Shown here: one piece after another, positions 19,938 through 29,044 of the stretch | How positions within the stretch are numbered: position 1 is the first letter of the stretch | Layout of the letters: every line of letters begins with the position of its first letter | From: Lysobacteraceae bacterium NML08-0793 | GTDB lineage: Bacteria > Pseudomonadota > Gammaproteobacteria > Xanthomonadales > Xanthomonadaceae | DNA: 64,000 nucleotides | NCBI GenBank assembly: GCA_002798275.1 | Contig: NWQR01000001.1 | Span: 558,001 to 622,000 of the forward strand | Direction: 5' to 3' | The notes under the pieces: model-generated | Told to the model about the DNA's origin: nothing | Databases searched by the model: none | The model's input: only the letters and a program-made list of their open reading frames with translations | Made by a program: the position numbers and the translations under genes

Positions 19938-21286
19938 CGCAGCTCGAACCCGTCCATCAACTGCCTGACCGCAGGCGACACCAACCAAGGGCCGATGACA
20001 TCGGCATGCGCCATGCCTTCATCGCCCAGCAGCAGATGCGTGTCATCGAGCGTGGCAAGCCCCAGCTCGGGCAGCAGTGCCAGCTCCGGCAGGTGCTCAA
20101 GACAGTCCGCCCCAAACCGGGCGCGGTAATCAGCCCGGTCAAGCCCCGGAAACATCAGCAATGACTGAATCACATGACGGCGGCGGCGCTCTTCTTCGTC
20201 CAGCACAAAGCCGTAATCGGCCACGGCAAAGTCTTCCGCCGGGCGTTCTAGCCAGTGTTGCAGGATGCCGTGCACACCCTTGCGCGCCACAGCATATTCG
20301 CTGGAATAATGCAGCTGCGCGGTATAAGACCTTGCGCCGCAACCCAAGCCCACCATGCCATCACGCTGGCAGCTGTAGGCCGGAGCATCCGGGTCGGGCG
20401 CATGCGCGGCGCGGAACATCCGCATCGACACCTGTCGGTAGCCAGCAGCTCGCAATAAGTCGCGTCCGGCGCGATACATCTCAAGCCGTATATCCGGCGC
20501 ATCGCCTACATCTGCGCGCCGCTCGCTGATGCGGCCAAGCCCGGTACGCGGGCGCACATACAGCGGATACAGATAAATCTCCTCCGGTCGATACGCCAGC
20601 GCCGATTCAATCGAGGCTAGGAAGCTGGCCACGCTCTGACCTTCGATGCCGTAAATGAGGTCAAGATTTAGCAGCGGAAAATCCGCCGCGCGAATCGCCT
20701 CGATGGCGGCATTCACCACCACGTTTTGCTGCGGGCGCACCAGACGTTTGACTTCGCTGGCGGAAAAACTCTGCACCCCCATGCTGATGCGCTGGATGCC
20801 GGCATCAGCGGCCAGACGCATCTTCGCCAGATCCACGGTTTCGGGCGAAACCTCCATCCCGGCCGGCATATCGGCCACCGCCACGCCATCGTCATGCAGC
20901 ATGGCAAACAGCCGCGCCAATTCGTCATGGTGCAGATAGCTGGGTGTGCCGCCCCCCAAGGCAAAGCGCACGAAACGATGCGTCCCCAATGCCGCACGCA
21001 CCTGCCGCCACTGCCGCTGCAACTGCGCCAGATACTGACTGACTACATCGCCACCGGGCGAGGCCAGCGCGAACAGATTGCAAAAGCCGCAGCGGTAAGA
21101 ACAAAACGGGATATGGATATACAAAAACAGCGCATCGCGCGGCTCATCGGCCCAGACCTCCTCCAATCGCCGCGCTGGTTGCAAGGGGCGATAGGCGCTC
21201 TTGTGCGGGTAGGCGTAGGAATAGGACTGATAGGGAGGCTGACGCAGACGCGCCAGCAGCTCGGCACGGGCTTGGGAAAGATTCAT
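19934..21286 (-). CDS. STM4012-family radical SAM protein (HemN-like)
   Basis: A 450-aa protein resembling coproporphyrinogen III dehydrogenase/HemW in fold order. The radical SAM motif is at Cys62, Cys66 and Cys69 (CSYRCGFC), preceded by LFLYIHIPF and followed by LGGGTPSYL. The N-terminal PYQSYSYAYPHKSAYRPL is characteristic of the STM4012 family and not of HemN. It overlaps the next gene and the previous gene by 4 nt each. The substrate is unknown; haem synthesis is unlikely because the family always travels with the other STM genes. Confidence 0.9.
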   Translation of the reverse strand: MNLSQARAELLARLRQPPYQSYSYAYPHKSAYRPLQPARRLEEVWADEPRDALFLYIHIPFCSYRCGFCNLFALASPGGDVVSQYLAQLQRQWRQVRAALGTHRFVRFALGGGTPSYLHHDELARLFAMLHDDGVAVADMPAGMEVSPETVDLAKMRLAADAGIQRISMGVQSFSASEVKRLVRPQQNVVVNAAIEAIRAADFPLLNLDLIYGIEGQSVASFLASIESALAYRPEEIYLYPLYVRPRTGLGRISERRADVGDAPDIRLEMYRAGRDLLRAAGYRQVSMRMFRAAHAPDPDAPAYSCQRDGMVGLGCGARSYTAQLHYSSEYAVARKGVHGILQHWLERPAEDFAVADYGFVLDEEERRRRHVIQSLLMFPGLDRADYRARFGADCLEHLPELALLPELGLATLDDTHLLLGDEGMAHADVIGPWLVSPAVRQLMDGFELR

Positions 21287-22107
21287 GGCAACAGAAAATG
21301 ACTGTAAGGCACGGTCATGACCGTGGGATGCGGATGGCGATGCCCCTGCCAGCCCGCCTCACCATAGCTGGTGCCGTGGTCGCCACAAAGGATGACCAGC
21401 GCCGGGCCGCGTTCTGCCTGCGCGGCAAACAGCGGCGCAAGCGCGGCATCGACATGGCAAAGCGCGGCGCAATGGCTTTCAAAGCTGTCCTGCACCGCCC
21501 CCGGCAGATAGTGGCAGTTGGGCTGATGCAGCGCCGAGATATTGATGAACAAAAATTGCTTGCGGGTATCGCCATCCCGCATCAGGCGGCAGGCCAGCGC
21601 CACTTGCCGTTCGGCAGAGTCGTGCGCCGTCACGGCAAACTCCGGCTGCCAAAAGGCTTGCTCGAACATCCCCGGCAATACCCGCCCCAGCGCCGTGGCC
21701 GGGTTGAAAAAACCCACCCCGCCAATACACAGGGTGCGATAGCCAGCCTTGGCAAAGCCTTCGGGCAGATGCGCCGCATCAGTGAATACCCAAGTATTTG
21801 CGTCGATGGTTTCGCTGCCGGCAAAGGCCAGCGCAAACAGTCGAGGATGCGGCCCCGGATACGCCGGGGTCGGCAGAAAGCCGGCAAAAAACGCTTGATG
21901 CGCGGCAAAGGTGAAACTGGCCGGGGTATGCCTGCGCTGCCAGCCACCGGCAGGCAAATAGCGGCTCAAGACCGGCAAGCGCCCCGCCTCAAAGCACAAC
22001 TGCGCGGCATCAAAGCGCAGCGTATCGAGGGTGATGAACAGCACATCATGGCTACCTGCCAGTGCGCGTGCATCGACGGGCACGGGGGTTGCGGGATCGA
22101 GTTTCAT
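21283..22107 (-). CDS. STM4013/SEN3800-family hydrolase (alkaline phosphatase/sulfatase fold)
   Basis: A 274-aa protein of the alkaline-phosphatase superfamily. Metal ligands are seen as LDTLRFD (Asp28, Asp33) and CGDHGTSYGE (Asp243, His244) with GHRH at 255-258. Thr61 in HTPASFTF is at the usual nucleophile position, as in phosphoethanolamine transferases rather than Cys-type sulfatases. It has no signal peptide, so a cytoplasmic phospho- or sulfo-hydrolase/transferase is likely. Translationally coupled on both sides by 4-nt overlaps. Confidence 0.85.
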   Translation of the reverse strand: MKLDPATPVPVDARALAGSHDVLFITLDTLRFDAAQLCFEAGRLPVLSRYLPAGGWQRRHTPASFTFAAHQAFFAGFLPTPAYPGPHPRLFALAFAGSETIDANTWVFTDAAHLPEGFAKAGYRTLCIGGVGFFNPATALGRVLPGMFEQAFWQPEFAVTAHDSAERQVALACRLMRDGDTRKQFLFINISALHQPNCHYLPGAVQDSFESHCAALCHVDAALAPLFAAQAERGPALVILCGDHGTSYGEAGWQGHRHPHPTVMTVPYSHFLLP

Positions 22108-23207
22108 GCAGCCTGCCCAAACCGTTCTACCTGGTCTTGATGGGTCAGGCGGCCATCATGCGCCACACCTAGCAGCAAGTCGCCAAAGGCATTGGCTTCC
22201 AGTACATCGACACGGTTTTTTCCGACAATCACATCAATCCCCATCAGCTGCGCCGGTGCCAATGCCTGCGCCACTTGCCTGCCAGTGCGCTCAAGCCGCT
22301 GCCTGTCAGCTGGCTCAAGCAACTGCGCCACATCCGCACGCCGGTTACCCAGATGCAGATTGGTCAATGCACCACTGGAAATCCGCGCCAACTGCTGTCG
22401 CGGCTCGCCACGCAGCATGACCAGACGCACATCGAACTGCCCGAGACTGCCGGCGCGTGGCTTGGCTATCCAGTGTTCGGCATAGGCCGACTCGCGGCAA
22501 AGTGCATCAATCAAAGCGCGCGCGGCCTTGGCATCTGCCAGTCGCTGCGGTTTCAGGCAATTCACCAGCCGCCCGGATACAAGCCGCGTGGCCGATTCCA
22601 GTTGCAAGCGGCCATCACGATGAAAGCGGCAGGCCACGACACCTGCGGCACTGGAGCCATAACGGGCTTTCAGAAATACCCGATCAATCCCCATCGCGCG
22701 GCTGCGCGCCACAAGGTCATCAAAGCCTTGCAATTCTGTCTCGCCCAAGCCTTCGGGCTGGGCTATCCCGGCCAAAGCCAGCCGCGCACGGCAGGCCAGC
22801 TTGTCGCCCATTGCCAGCACCTCGGCAGGTGGATTGACCCAGTTTGGCCGCATCCTGGCGGTTGCTTCTTCAAGCGAGTGCAAGAGCGCGGCAAAACCGC
22901 AGAACCAATACCTGCGCCAGGCCAGCTCGCCATGCTGCACGGGTGCGGGCGGGATGCCGGCGCCACCGGCAAGCTGCCAGCCGTGGGCAATCAAGGCGGC
23001 TTCCAGCTGCGGATTTTCGCCGGGCGATTCGAGCTTGATGAACACCTCCGGATGCGCGGCAAGCTCCTCGGCCAGCAATGCGGGACTTGCCAACAGCGCC
23101 TGATAGTCCAGCACCGTGGCAGGCTTGCGCCCGGCCTTAGCCAGTGCCGATTGCATCAGCGCCACCCGCCTTGAACCGGCGGGCGCCAGCAACAACATTC
23201 CGCTCAC
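22104..23207 (-). CDS. STM4014-family ATP-grasp-like protein
   Basis: A 367-aa protein. The C-terminal two thirds read as an ATP-grasp domain: FLKARYGSSAAGVVA (nucleotide-binding loop), HWIAKPRAG, GQFDVRLVML and the metal-binding GIDVIVGKNRVDVLEANAFG segment (20 residues). ATP-grasp enzymes join a carboxylate to an amine or thiol through an acyl phosphate, so it may ligate an amino acid or peptide. It begins 9 nt after the STM4015-like gene and overlaps the STM4013-like gene by 4 nt. Confidence 0.82.
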   Translation of the reverse strand: MSGMLLLAPAGSRRVALMQSALAKAGRKPATVLDYQALLASPALLAEELAAHPEVFIKLESPGENPQLEAALIAHGWQLAGGAGIPPAPVQHGELAWRRYWFCGFAALLHSLEEATARMRPNWVNPPAEVLAMGDKLACRARLALAGIAQPEGLGETELQGFDDLVARSRAMGIDRVFLKARYGSSAAGVVACRFHRDGRLQLESATRLVSGRLVNCLKPQRLADAKAARALIDALCRESAYAEHWIAKPRAGSLGQFDVRLVMLRGEPRQQLARISSGALTNLHLGNRRADVAQLLEPADRQRLERTGRQVAQALAPAQLMGIDVIVGKNRVDVLEANAFGDLLLGVAHDGRLTHQDQVERFGQAA

Positions 23208-23216
23208 CGTGCGGAC

Positions 23217-24137
23217 TTATTCGCCCACTTCGACAAAGCGGCCGTATTCGTCTTCTTCTTGCGCATCAGCCAGCACCACGTCAAACGGCAGGGCGCGCAG
23301 TTTTTCCTGCATCGGCGCGCTGATGTAGTGGTGGGAGAGGTCGAGCTTGCCCAGCCCGGCCAGATGCGAGCTCTCCAGCAAGGCCTGCGCCCCGGCATCG
23401 CCCAATGTGCCCTTGGATAAATCCAGCAGCTCAAGCTGCGCTATCCAGGGCTGTTCCGCCAGCCACTTGGCCAGTTCATCGGCGATTTCCGCGTTGCGCA
23501 GCGCCAATACCTTGAGACGCTCCGGGCGCAGCGCGGTAACCGCCTTGACATAAGTGTCCAGATCGCCGTCAAAACCGTAGTCTTCGCTGCCAAGCCACAG
23601 TTCCAGATGCTCAAGGGCGGGCAGCTCGGAAGCGGCAATGGCCTCGACAATATCATTGCCAAGGCCGCCGCCTTCAATCACCAGCTTGCGCAATGCGCCA
23701 TGTTTGAAGGGTTTGAGTTCCAACCCTTCGGTGGTGCCGCGCACGCGCAGCACTTCCAGTTGCGGAAAAGCCTCCAGCAGCGCGTTGTAGCCAGTCTGCA
23801 CAATCCAGGAAATCTCGCAGTCCTCATAGGTCATATCGCCCACGAACAATGCCTTGAGATTGGGCAGTTCCGCACGGCGGGCAATCAGGCCGTCCAGATA
23901 TTCCTGCGGCGAGTTTTCTTGCGATTCTCCCCATGCGCCGATGACCAGCGCCTCCACCTGTCCGGGCGGCACCTTGGAAAAGAAGTCCTGCAAAAGTTCG
24001 GCCTGGGTTTCTTCCGCCTCCCAGTCCTGTACCAGTCGGTAAACCACATTGTCATCGGCAGGCTGCGGCGTATCGCCGACAGAAAAATTGACGACCTTGC
24101 GGCCAAAAAAGTTTTCGCTGTAATCATTGATGGTCAT
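23217..24137 (-). CDS. STM4015-family leucine-rich-repeat protein, first gene of the five-gene operon
   Basis: A 306-aa protein with an N-terminal segment (MTINDYSENFFGRKVVNFS) and then several degenerate leucine-rich repeats (LKALFVGDM, LEVLRVRGT, LRKLVIEGGGLGND, LEHLELWLGS, LKVLALRNAEI, LELLDLSKGTLGD, LGKLDLSHHYIS) covering about residues 95-285. No catalytic motif and no signal peptide are present. The start has a strong AAGGAG six nt upstream. It could be a scaffold or the substrate of the two radical SAM enzymes; neither is shown. Confidence 0.85.
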   Translation of the reverse strand: MTINDYSENFFGRKVVNFSVGDTPQPADDNVVYRLVQDWEAEETQAELLQDFFSKVPPGQVEALVIGAWGESQENSPQEYLDGLIARRAELPNLKALFVGDMTYEDCEISWIVQTGYNALLEAFPQLEVLRVRGTTEGLELKPFKHGALRKLVIEGGGLGNDIVEAIAASELPALEHLELWLGSEDYGFDGDLDTYVKAVTALRPERLKVLALRNAEIADELAKWLAEQPWIAQLELLDLSKGTLGDAGAQALLESSHLAGLGKLDLSHHYISAPMQEKLRALPFDVVLADAQEEDEYGRFVEVGE

Positions 24138-24182
24138 CGCAAGCTCCTTCGGGTTTCTGACAGGTTGTTCGAGGTTTGGGGT

Positions 24183-24791
24183 TCAAAGCGCCAGCCAGTT
24201 GGCCAGCACAGCACGGGCTTCATCCACGCCTTGTTTGGATTCGCCGGAAAATACCTGCGCGCTGATTGCCGCCTCCGGCCAGCTTCGGGCGATTTCGCCA
24301 CGCACCATTTGCAGGGTATTGCCGGCCGCACTGCGGGAAAGCTTATCAGCCTTGGTCAGCAAGGCATGAGCAGGCAGGCCGCGACTGGCGGCATAACCCA
24401 GCATCTGTCGGTCGTAGTCTTTCAGCGGGTGACGGATATCCATCACCACCACCAAGCCGGAAAGCGCATTGCGGGTTTCAAAATAGCGGGCGATGAATGC
24501 CTGCCAATGCACCTGCATTTCCTTCGGCACCTTGGCATAGCCATAGCCTGGCAAATCCACCAAATGAGTATCGGCATGCGGCGGCAGCTCGAAATACACC
24601 AACTGCTGGGTGCGTCCTGGCGTTTTCGATACTCGCGCCAGCGCATTTTGCTGGCAGATGGCATTGAGTGCGCTGGACTTGCCGGCATTGGAGCGCCCAG
24701 CAAAGGCCACCTCATGTCCGTTATCAGGCGGGAGTTGGCGTGGTGTGTGCGCGGAAAGCAGATAGCGCGCCCTAGCAAAAGGATTGTTCAT
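24183..24791 (-). CDS. engB: Ribosome biogenesis GTPase EngB/YsxC
   Basis: An essential GTPase for 50S subunit assembly. It is 202 aa, standard length. G1 is GRSNAGKSS at 32-40, G3 DLPGYG, G4 TKAD, and G2 lies in SKTPGRTQ. The start at 24791 (MNNPFARARYLLSAHTP) was chosen over an upstream in-frame codon because it matches the family. It is 45 nt upstream of the STM4015-like gene on the same strand without an obvious terminator, so read-through into that operon is likely. Confidence 0.96.
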   Translation of the reverse strand: MNNPFARARYLLSAHTPRQLPPDNGHEVAFAGRSNAGKSSALNAICQQNALARVSKTPGRTQQLVYFELPPHADTHLVDLPGYGYAKVPKEMQVHWQAFIARYFETRNALSGLVVVMDIRHPLKDYDRQMLGYAASRGLPAHALLTKADKLSRSAAGNTLQMVRGEIARSWPEAAISAQVFSGESKQGVDEARAVLANWLAL

Positions 24792-24920
24792 CGCCGCGAT
24801 GATAGCCAAAGCGCACCGGCTTCACATCAGGCAAAGCAGTGTTTGACCGTGCACCATCTGCGGGAGGATAATTTCCCGGCTTACACGCAGCAACCGCTAC
24901 GTAGATTCCCGGAGTTTTTC

Positions 24921-25787
24921 ATGCGCAACGCCCGTCTCATCGGCATCGCCGGTTTGGCCGCCTTGGCTGCCACGGTGGTTCTTGCCCAAACCACCGTCAA
25001 TCCGCTGCCCGAAGATCAGCCAGCCCAAACCACCCCCATTGATGCAGCCGCCACAATGGATCCGGTCGAAGCCCTCGCCAGCACCCATTGGGGCGATCCA
25101 CAGGCCGGTGCCATCAAGGCCGGTGCCTGCGCCGCCTGCCACGGCCTGGATGGCAACAGCGTTGACCCGACGCTCTATCCGAACCTGGCTGGTCAGGGCG
25201 AGCGCTATATCGCCCGGCAACTGGCGCTGTTCAAGAGTGGCCAGCGCGTCAATGCCATCATGAAGCCGTTTGCCGACACGCTTTCGGCGCAGGACATGCG
25301 CGATGTCGCCGCCTACTTCACCAGCAAGCGCTCGGGCGCAGGCAGTGCCGATGACACCGTGATTGCCGATGCCAACAGTCCCTACAACGGCATGAAGTTC
25401 TACGAGCCCGGCCAGCATCTGTATCAATCCGGTGACGCCAGCCGCGGCATTCCCGCCTGTTTTGCCTGCCACGGCCCGACCGGCACCGGCAACCCCGGCG
25501 CGTCCTACCCGCAAATCGGCGGCCAGCAAAGCTGGTATGTCGCCCGCCGCCTACAGGAGTACCGCAGCGGCGAAACCACCGAGGTCAACCGCAACCACTT
25601 CAACATCATGGCAAAAGTGGCCAAAAACCTGACCGACGAAGAAATCGCATCGCTTGCCAGCTATCTGCAAGGGCTGCACAACCGCGCCGACGAAACCGCC
25701 GCAACCGAAGCCGCTCCGGCTCCGGCCTCTGCCCCGGCAGAAGCCCCCGCCGCCAATCCGGCCAGCGAAGCGGCACCGAGCCCCTGA
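24921..25787 (+). CDS. Diheme cytochrome c4
   Basis: A periplasmic electron carrier of 288 aa. It has a signal peptide (about 1-22), two haem c sites (Cys70-Cys73-His74 and Cys180-Cys183-His184) in two homologous domains with GQGERYIARQ and GGQQSWYVARR as the matching helices, and a long Ala/Pro/Glu-rich C-terminal tail (last 35 residues). It probably delivers electrons from the bc1 complex to a terminal oxidase. GGAG precedes the ATG. Divergent from engB. The tail is longer than in classical c4. Confidence 0.92.
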   Translation: MRNARLIGIAGLAALAATVVLAQTTVNPLPEDQPAQTTPIDAAATMDPVEALASTHWGDPQAGAIKAGACAACHGLDGNSVDPTLYPNLAGQGERYIARQLALFKSGQRVNAIMKPFADTLSAQDMRDVAAYFTSKRSGAGSADDTVIADANSPYNGMKFYEPGQHLYQSGDASRGIPACFACHGPTGTGNPGASYPQIGGQQSWYVARRLQEYRSGETTEVNRNHFNIMAKVAKNLTDEEIASLASYLQGLHNRADETAATEAAPAPASAPAEAPAANPASEAAPSP

Positions 25788-25836
25788 TTGGCCGGACAAA
25801 CGGCAAACTTGAAGTGACTGTATTGCAGTAATCTTG

Positions 25837-25866
25837 ACGCCAGCCCAGCTTCCGGGCTGGCGTTTC
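25837..25866 (+). terminator. Terminator-like hairpin after cytochrome c4
   Basis: A perfect 10-bp stem (25837-25846 with 25854-25863, loop of 7) followed by a short T stretch, located 50 nt past the cytochrome stop and 42 nt before the dsbA-like gene. Confidence 0.7.
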
Positions 25867-25907
25867 CATAACCGGGGCTTGCACCCTTCCATCATGGTGG
25901 TCATGTC

Positions 25908-26585
25908 ATGCAAAACATCCGTCACCTTTTTCTTCTCACCGCCGCGTTCGCCATTTTGCTGATGGCCGGACACGCCCGTGCCCAGCAAACGCCCAAGCCA
26001 CTTGAGGCCGGTGTGGACTACCAACTCATCAGCGCTGGCCAGACCTTTTCTGACAACAAGGAAAAAATCGAAGTCGCCGAAGTATTCAGCTATCGCTGCC
26101 ATCACTGCTCGATGTTCCAGCCGATTTCCGATGCTTGGCGCAAACGTCTGCCTGCCGATGTGAACTATGTGCATGTACCGGCCACTTTCGATATCCGCGA
26201 TCCTTTTGCCCGCGCCTATTTCGTTGCCGAAAAAGCTGGCCTGACCGCTACCAGCCATGCCGCGCTGTTTCGCGCCATCCATACCGACCGCAACTTTCCC
26301 GGCAATCCCAGTGTCGAGGAATTGACCGCCTTCCATATCCGCCACGGCGCCGACCGAACCCGTTTCCTGGCCGCCATGAACTCGCCGGAAACCACGGCGC
26401 TATTGCAAAAATCACGCGCCTTCATCGAGGCCAATGGCGTGATGGGCACCCCCACACTCATCATTGATGGCAAATACCGCGTTACCGGCCGCAGCCATCA
26501 CGACAATATTCGCATCGCCAACCAACTCATTGAACAGCTGCGCGCCGAGCGTCGTCGCAGCCCCAGTAAACAGGAGACCCCATGA
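25908..26585 (+). CDS. Periplasmic thiol:disulfide oxidoreductase, DsbA family
   Basis: A 225-aa exported protein with a signal peptide (1-25), a thioredoxin fold interrupted by the DsbA helical domain, active site Cys64-His-His-Cys67 and the cis-Pro loop GVMGTPT. The CHHC dipeptide differs from the CPHC of classical DsbA and may alter redox potential. It is followed by a second dsbA-like gene with a 4-nt overlap; this tandem pair after cytochrome c4 is typical of Xanthomonadaceae. The pair probably supports cytochrome or pilus protein folding (inference). Confidence 0.9.
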   Translation: MQNIRHLFLLTAAFAILLMAGHARAQQTPKPLEAGVDYQLISAGQTFSDNKEKIEVAEVFSYRCHHCSMFQPISDAWRKRLPADVNYVHVPATFDIRDPFARAYFVAEKAGLTATSHAALFRAIHTDRNFPGNPSVEELTAFHIRHGADRTRFLAAMNSPETTALLQKSRAFIEANGVMGTPTLIIDGKYRVTGRSHHDNIRIANQLIEQLRAERRRSPSKQETP

Positions 26586-27337
26586 AATACGCACTGCCTC
26601 TGACCTTGCCGCTTGCCCTGGCTCTGGCCGCCTGCAACAAGCCGGCTGAAGCCCCGGCCGCCGATACCGCCGCCCCGCCGACCAGCGCGCAGGCCGAAGC
26701 CAGCGACAACAGCGCCACCGCACCGGAAGCCACCCCGAGCGTCGCAGCCGAAACCGGCGTCAAGCAAAGCCTGACCGAAGGCGTTGATTATCTGGTGATT
26801 GCCAATGGCCAGCCGCTGCAACCGCTGGATGGCAAGGTTGAAGTCGTGGAAGTATTCGCCTACTGGTGCGGCCACTGCGCCGCGATGGAGCCGCTGCTGC
26901 ACGCCTGGCAAGCCAAGTTGCCGGCCGATGTGCGCTTTACCCAGGTTCCGCTCTCCGGTGGCGGCCAAGCCGATGTCTGGGCGCGTATTTATTACGCCGC
27001 CGAAACCACCCATCAGCTCGACAAAGTGCAGGCCACGGTTTTTGACGCAATGCATAACAGCCGCAGCCTGACGCCGAACGCAAGCCAGGAGCAAATCCTC
27101 GACTATCTGGGCAAGAAAGGCGTGGATACCCAGGCGATGTCGGCGGCCATGTCCAGCTTCTCGATGAGTTCGCGTCTGTCGCAGGGCTTGCAGTTTGCCA
27201 ACCGCAGCGGCGTGGAAGGCACGCCCACGCTGATTGTCAACGGCAAATACCGCGTGCTTGGCCGCACTCATGAAGACCAACTGCAAGTGGTCAACACCCT
27301 GATTGCCCAGGAACGCAACGCAGCTGCCGCGCCGTAA
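26582..27337 (+). CDS. DsbA-family lipoprotein
   Basis: A 251-aa protein with lipobox LAAC (Cys18), a 40-residue Ala/Pro-rich linker, and a DsbA-like thioredoxin domain. The active site is Cys96-Gly-His-Cys99 and the cis-Pro loop is GVEGTPTLIVNG. It is likely membrane-tethered in the periplasm. It overlaps the preceding dsbA-like gene by 4 nt and probably arose by duplication, since both share EVFxYxCxHC and the C-terminal TPTLI-GKYRV pattern. Confidence 0.9.
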   Translation: MKYALPLTLPLALALAACNKPAEAPAADTAAPPTSAQAEASDNSATAPEATPSVAAETGVKQSLTEGVDYLVIANGQPLQPLDGKVEVVEVFAYWCGHCAAMEPLLHAWQAKLPADVRFTQVPLSGGGQADVWARIYYAAETTHQLDKVQATVFDAMHNSRSLTPNASQEQILDYLGKKGVDTQAMSAAMSSFSMSSRLSQGLQFANRSGVEGTPTLIVNGKYRVLGRTHEDQLQVVNTLIAQERNAAAAP

Positions 27338-27359
27338 TGCCCGGCAGCTTGCCCTTGCC

Positions 27360-28124
27360 ATGAAAAGCAGACGACTGAAGCTATTGTCGGCCAATATCCA
27401 GGCCGGCTCCAGCACCCGTCGCTACAGCGACTACGCCACCCGCAGCTGGTCGCATGTCCTGCCCATCGGCGGCAAACGCTCGGCGCTGGATACCATCGCC
27501 GAGCTTGCCGGGCAGCACGATATCGTCGGCCTGCAAGAAGCCGATCCGGGCAGTTTTCGCTCCGGCTTCACCAACCAGACCCATTACTTGGCCATCCGTG
27601 CCGGTTTCGAGCACTGGAGCCATCAGCCCAATCGCAATGTCGGTGGGCTGGCCTCCAGCGCCAATGGTCTGCTCAGCCGCCTCAAGCCCACCGCCATCGA
27701 AACCCATCCCCTCCCCGGCCTGATGAAAGGCCGCGGGCTTTTGCTCTCGCGCTTTGGCGAAGGCGAGGACGGGCTGGTGGTGGCAGTCGCACATCTGTCG
27801 CTTAGCACGCAGTCTCGTCTGTCGCAACTGGCCTTTATTGCCGAGGTTCTGGGCAGCGCCAAGACCGCCGTATTGATGGGCGATTTCAACTGCCGCATCA
27901 ATCAGCCGGAAATGGATGTGCTGTTCCATCGCACCCGGCTGGAGCCGCCCGATGGCGATGTTCACACCTTCCCGGCCTGGAAACCCGACCGCGCCATCGA
28001 CCACATCCTCACCACGCCGAATATCCAGAGCCACGAGCGCAAGGCCGTTCCGGCGGCTGCCTCCGACCACCTTGCACTGTCGGCAGAATTGGATATCCCG
28101 GAAGTGGCGCTGAAAAGCGCCTGA
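27360..28124 (+). CDS. Endonuclease/exonuclease/phosphatase (EEP) family protein
   Basis: A 254-aa protein with the EEP metallo-hydrolase motifs: SANIQAG near residue 9, GLQEAD near 57 (metal-binding Glu), VAHLSL, MGDFNCR near 178, and the DRAIDHIL and SDHLALSAEL C-terminal motifs. No signal peptide is present, so it is probably cytoplasmic. Substrate is unknown (DNA repair nuclease or phosphoesterase). The start at 27360 follows an ATG-stop minicistron (27337-27363) that overlaps it, suggesting coupling with the dsbA-like gene. Confidence 0.85.
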   Translation: MKSRRLKLLSANIQAGSSTRRYSDYATRSWSHVLPIGGKRSALDTIAELAGQHDIVGLQEADPGSFRSGFTNQTHYLAIRAGFEHWSHQPNRNVGGLASSANGLLSRLKPTAIETHPLPGLMKGRGLLLSRFGEGEDGLVVAVAHLSLSTQSRLSQLAFIAEVLGSAKTAVLMGDFNCRINQPEMDVLFHRTRLEPPDGDVHTFPAWKPDRAIDHILTTPNIQSHERKAVPAAASDHLALSAELDIPEVALKSA

Positions 28125-28125
28125 T

Positions 28126-28935
28126 TCACCACAGCAGGCTTGCGCCGACCATCAGCAAAAACAGAGCAAATACCTGCTTCAGCGCCGCACCGCTGATGGC
28201 ATGCGCGATACGTGCGCCCAGCGGCGCAATCAATACCGAAGCCAAGGCCACCCCCACGGCCGCCGGCAGATAGACATAGCCCACAGCGTGTTGCGGCAAG
28301 GCGCCCGCCGGGGCATTCAGCGCATAGCCCAGCGCACTGGCAAGGCCGATGAATACGCCAAGTGCGGATGAGCTGCCCACTGCGCGTACCGGCGCAACCC
28401 CAAGCCAGGTGAGTAGCGGCACAGTCATGCTGCCACCGCCAATGCCGACAAAGGCCGACACTATGCCGATGCCGCCCCCGGCCAAGGTCATCCCCGCGCC
28501 CTTGGGCTGACGCGCCGGATCGCCCGCCGCCTTCGGCTTGGACAGCAGCATTTGCGCCGCCGCAATCAGGCAATACCCGGCCACCCCATAACGCAGCCAG
28601 CGCCCATCCACGCCCACCGCCAATTGACTGCCCAGCCAGCCGCCGAGCACGACCCCCGGCATCATCCACAACACCGTCGGCCACATCACGCTGCCACGCT
28701 TGGCATGGGCGCGTGCCGAGGCAGTCGCGGTGAATACGATGCTGGCCAGCGAAGTCGCCAATGCCGCGTGCATCGCCTGCTCGGCCGGCACCACGCCTTG
28801 CGCCGGCAGCAGCCAGGCCAGCGCCGCGACCAGCACCAGGCCGCCGCCCACACCCAAGAGGCCAGCCAGAATCCCGGCAATCGCCCCCAGCGCAAGAAAA
28901 CTCGCAAAGGCCAATGGATCAATGAAAAAGTTCAT
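28126..28935 (-). CDS. TauE/SafE-family membrane permease
   Basis: A 269-aa polytopic inner-membrane protein of about eight helices in two homologous halves, each carrying the family glycine motif (AGLLGVGGGLVL near residue 26 and VSAFVGIGGGSMTVP near 160). Family members export sulfoacetate, sulfite or other organic anions; the substrate here is not determinable. It converges on the EEP gene (stops 1 nt apart). The start is the ATG directly before the first hydrophobic segment. Confidence 0.9.
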   Translation of the reverse strand: MNFFIDPLAFASFLALGAIAGILAGLLGVGGGLVLVAALAWLLPAQGVVPAEQAMHAALATSLASIVFTATASARAHAKRGSVMWPTVLWMMPGVVLGGWLGSQLAVGVDGRWLRYGVAGYCLIAAAQMLLSKPKAAGDPARQPKGAGMTLAGGGIGIVSAFVGIGGGSMTVPLLTWLGVAPVRAVGSSSALGVFIGLASALGYALNAPAGALPQHAVGYVYLPAAVGVALASVLIAPLGARIAHAISGAALKQVFALFLLMVGASLLW

Positions 28936-29044
28936 GGATTGTCCGTCATCGGGTACGCAATGGCCGCCATTATCGCCTTGCCGCGCCCCCGGCTTTGCAA
29001 GGGGTACAGGAAAAGGCCATCGACAGGCTCTATAGTCTTGTCCC

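Noticed and set aside
23607-24920. A 438-codon in-frame extension upstream of cytochrome c4
   Set aside because: It runs antisense to the STM4015-like gene and engB. The cytochrome has its own ATG with GGAG and a proper signal peptide at 24921.
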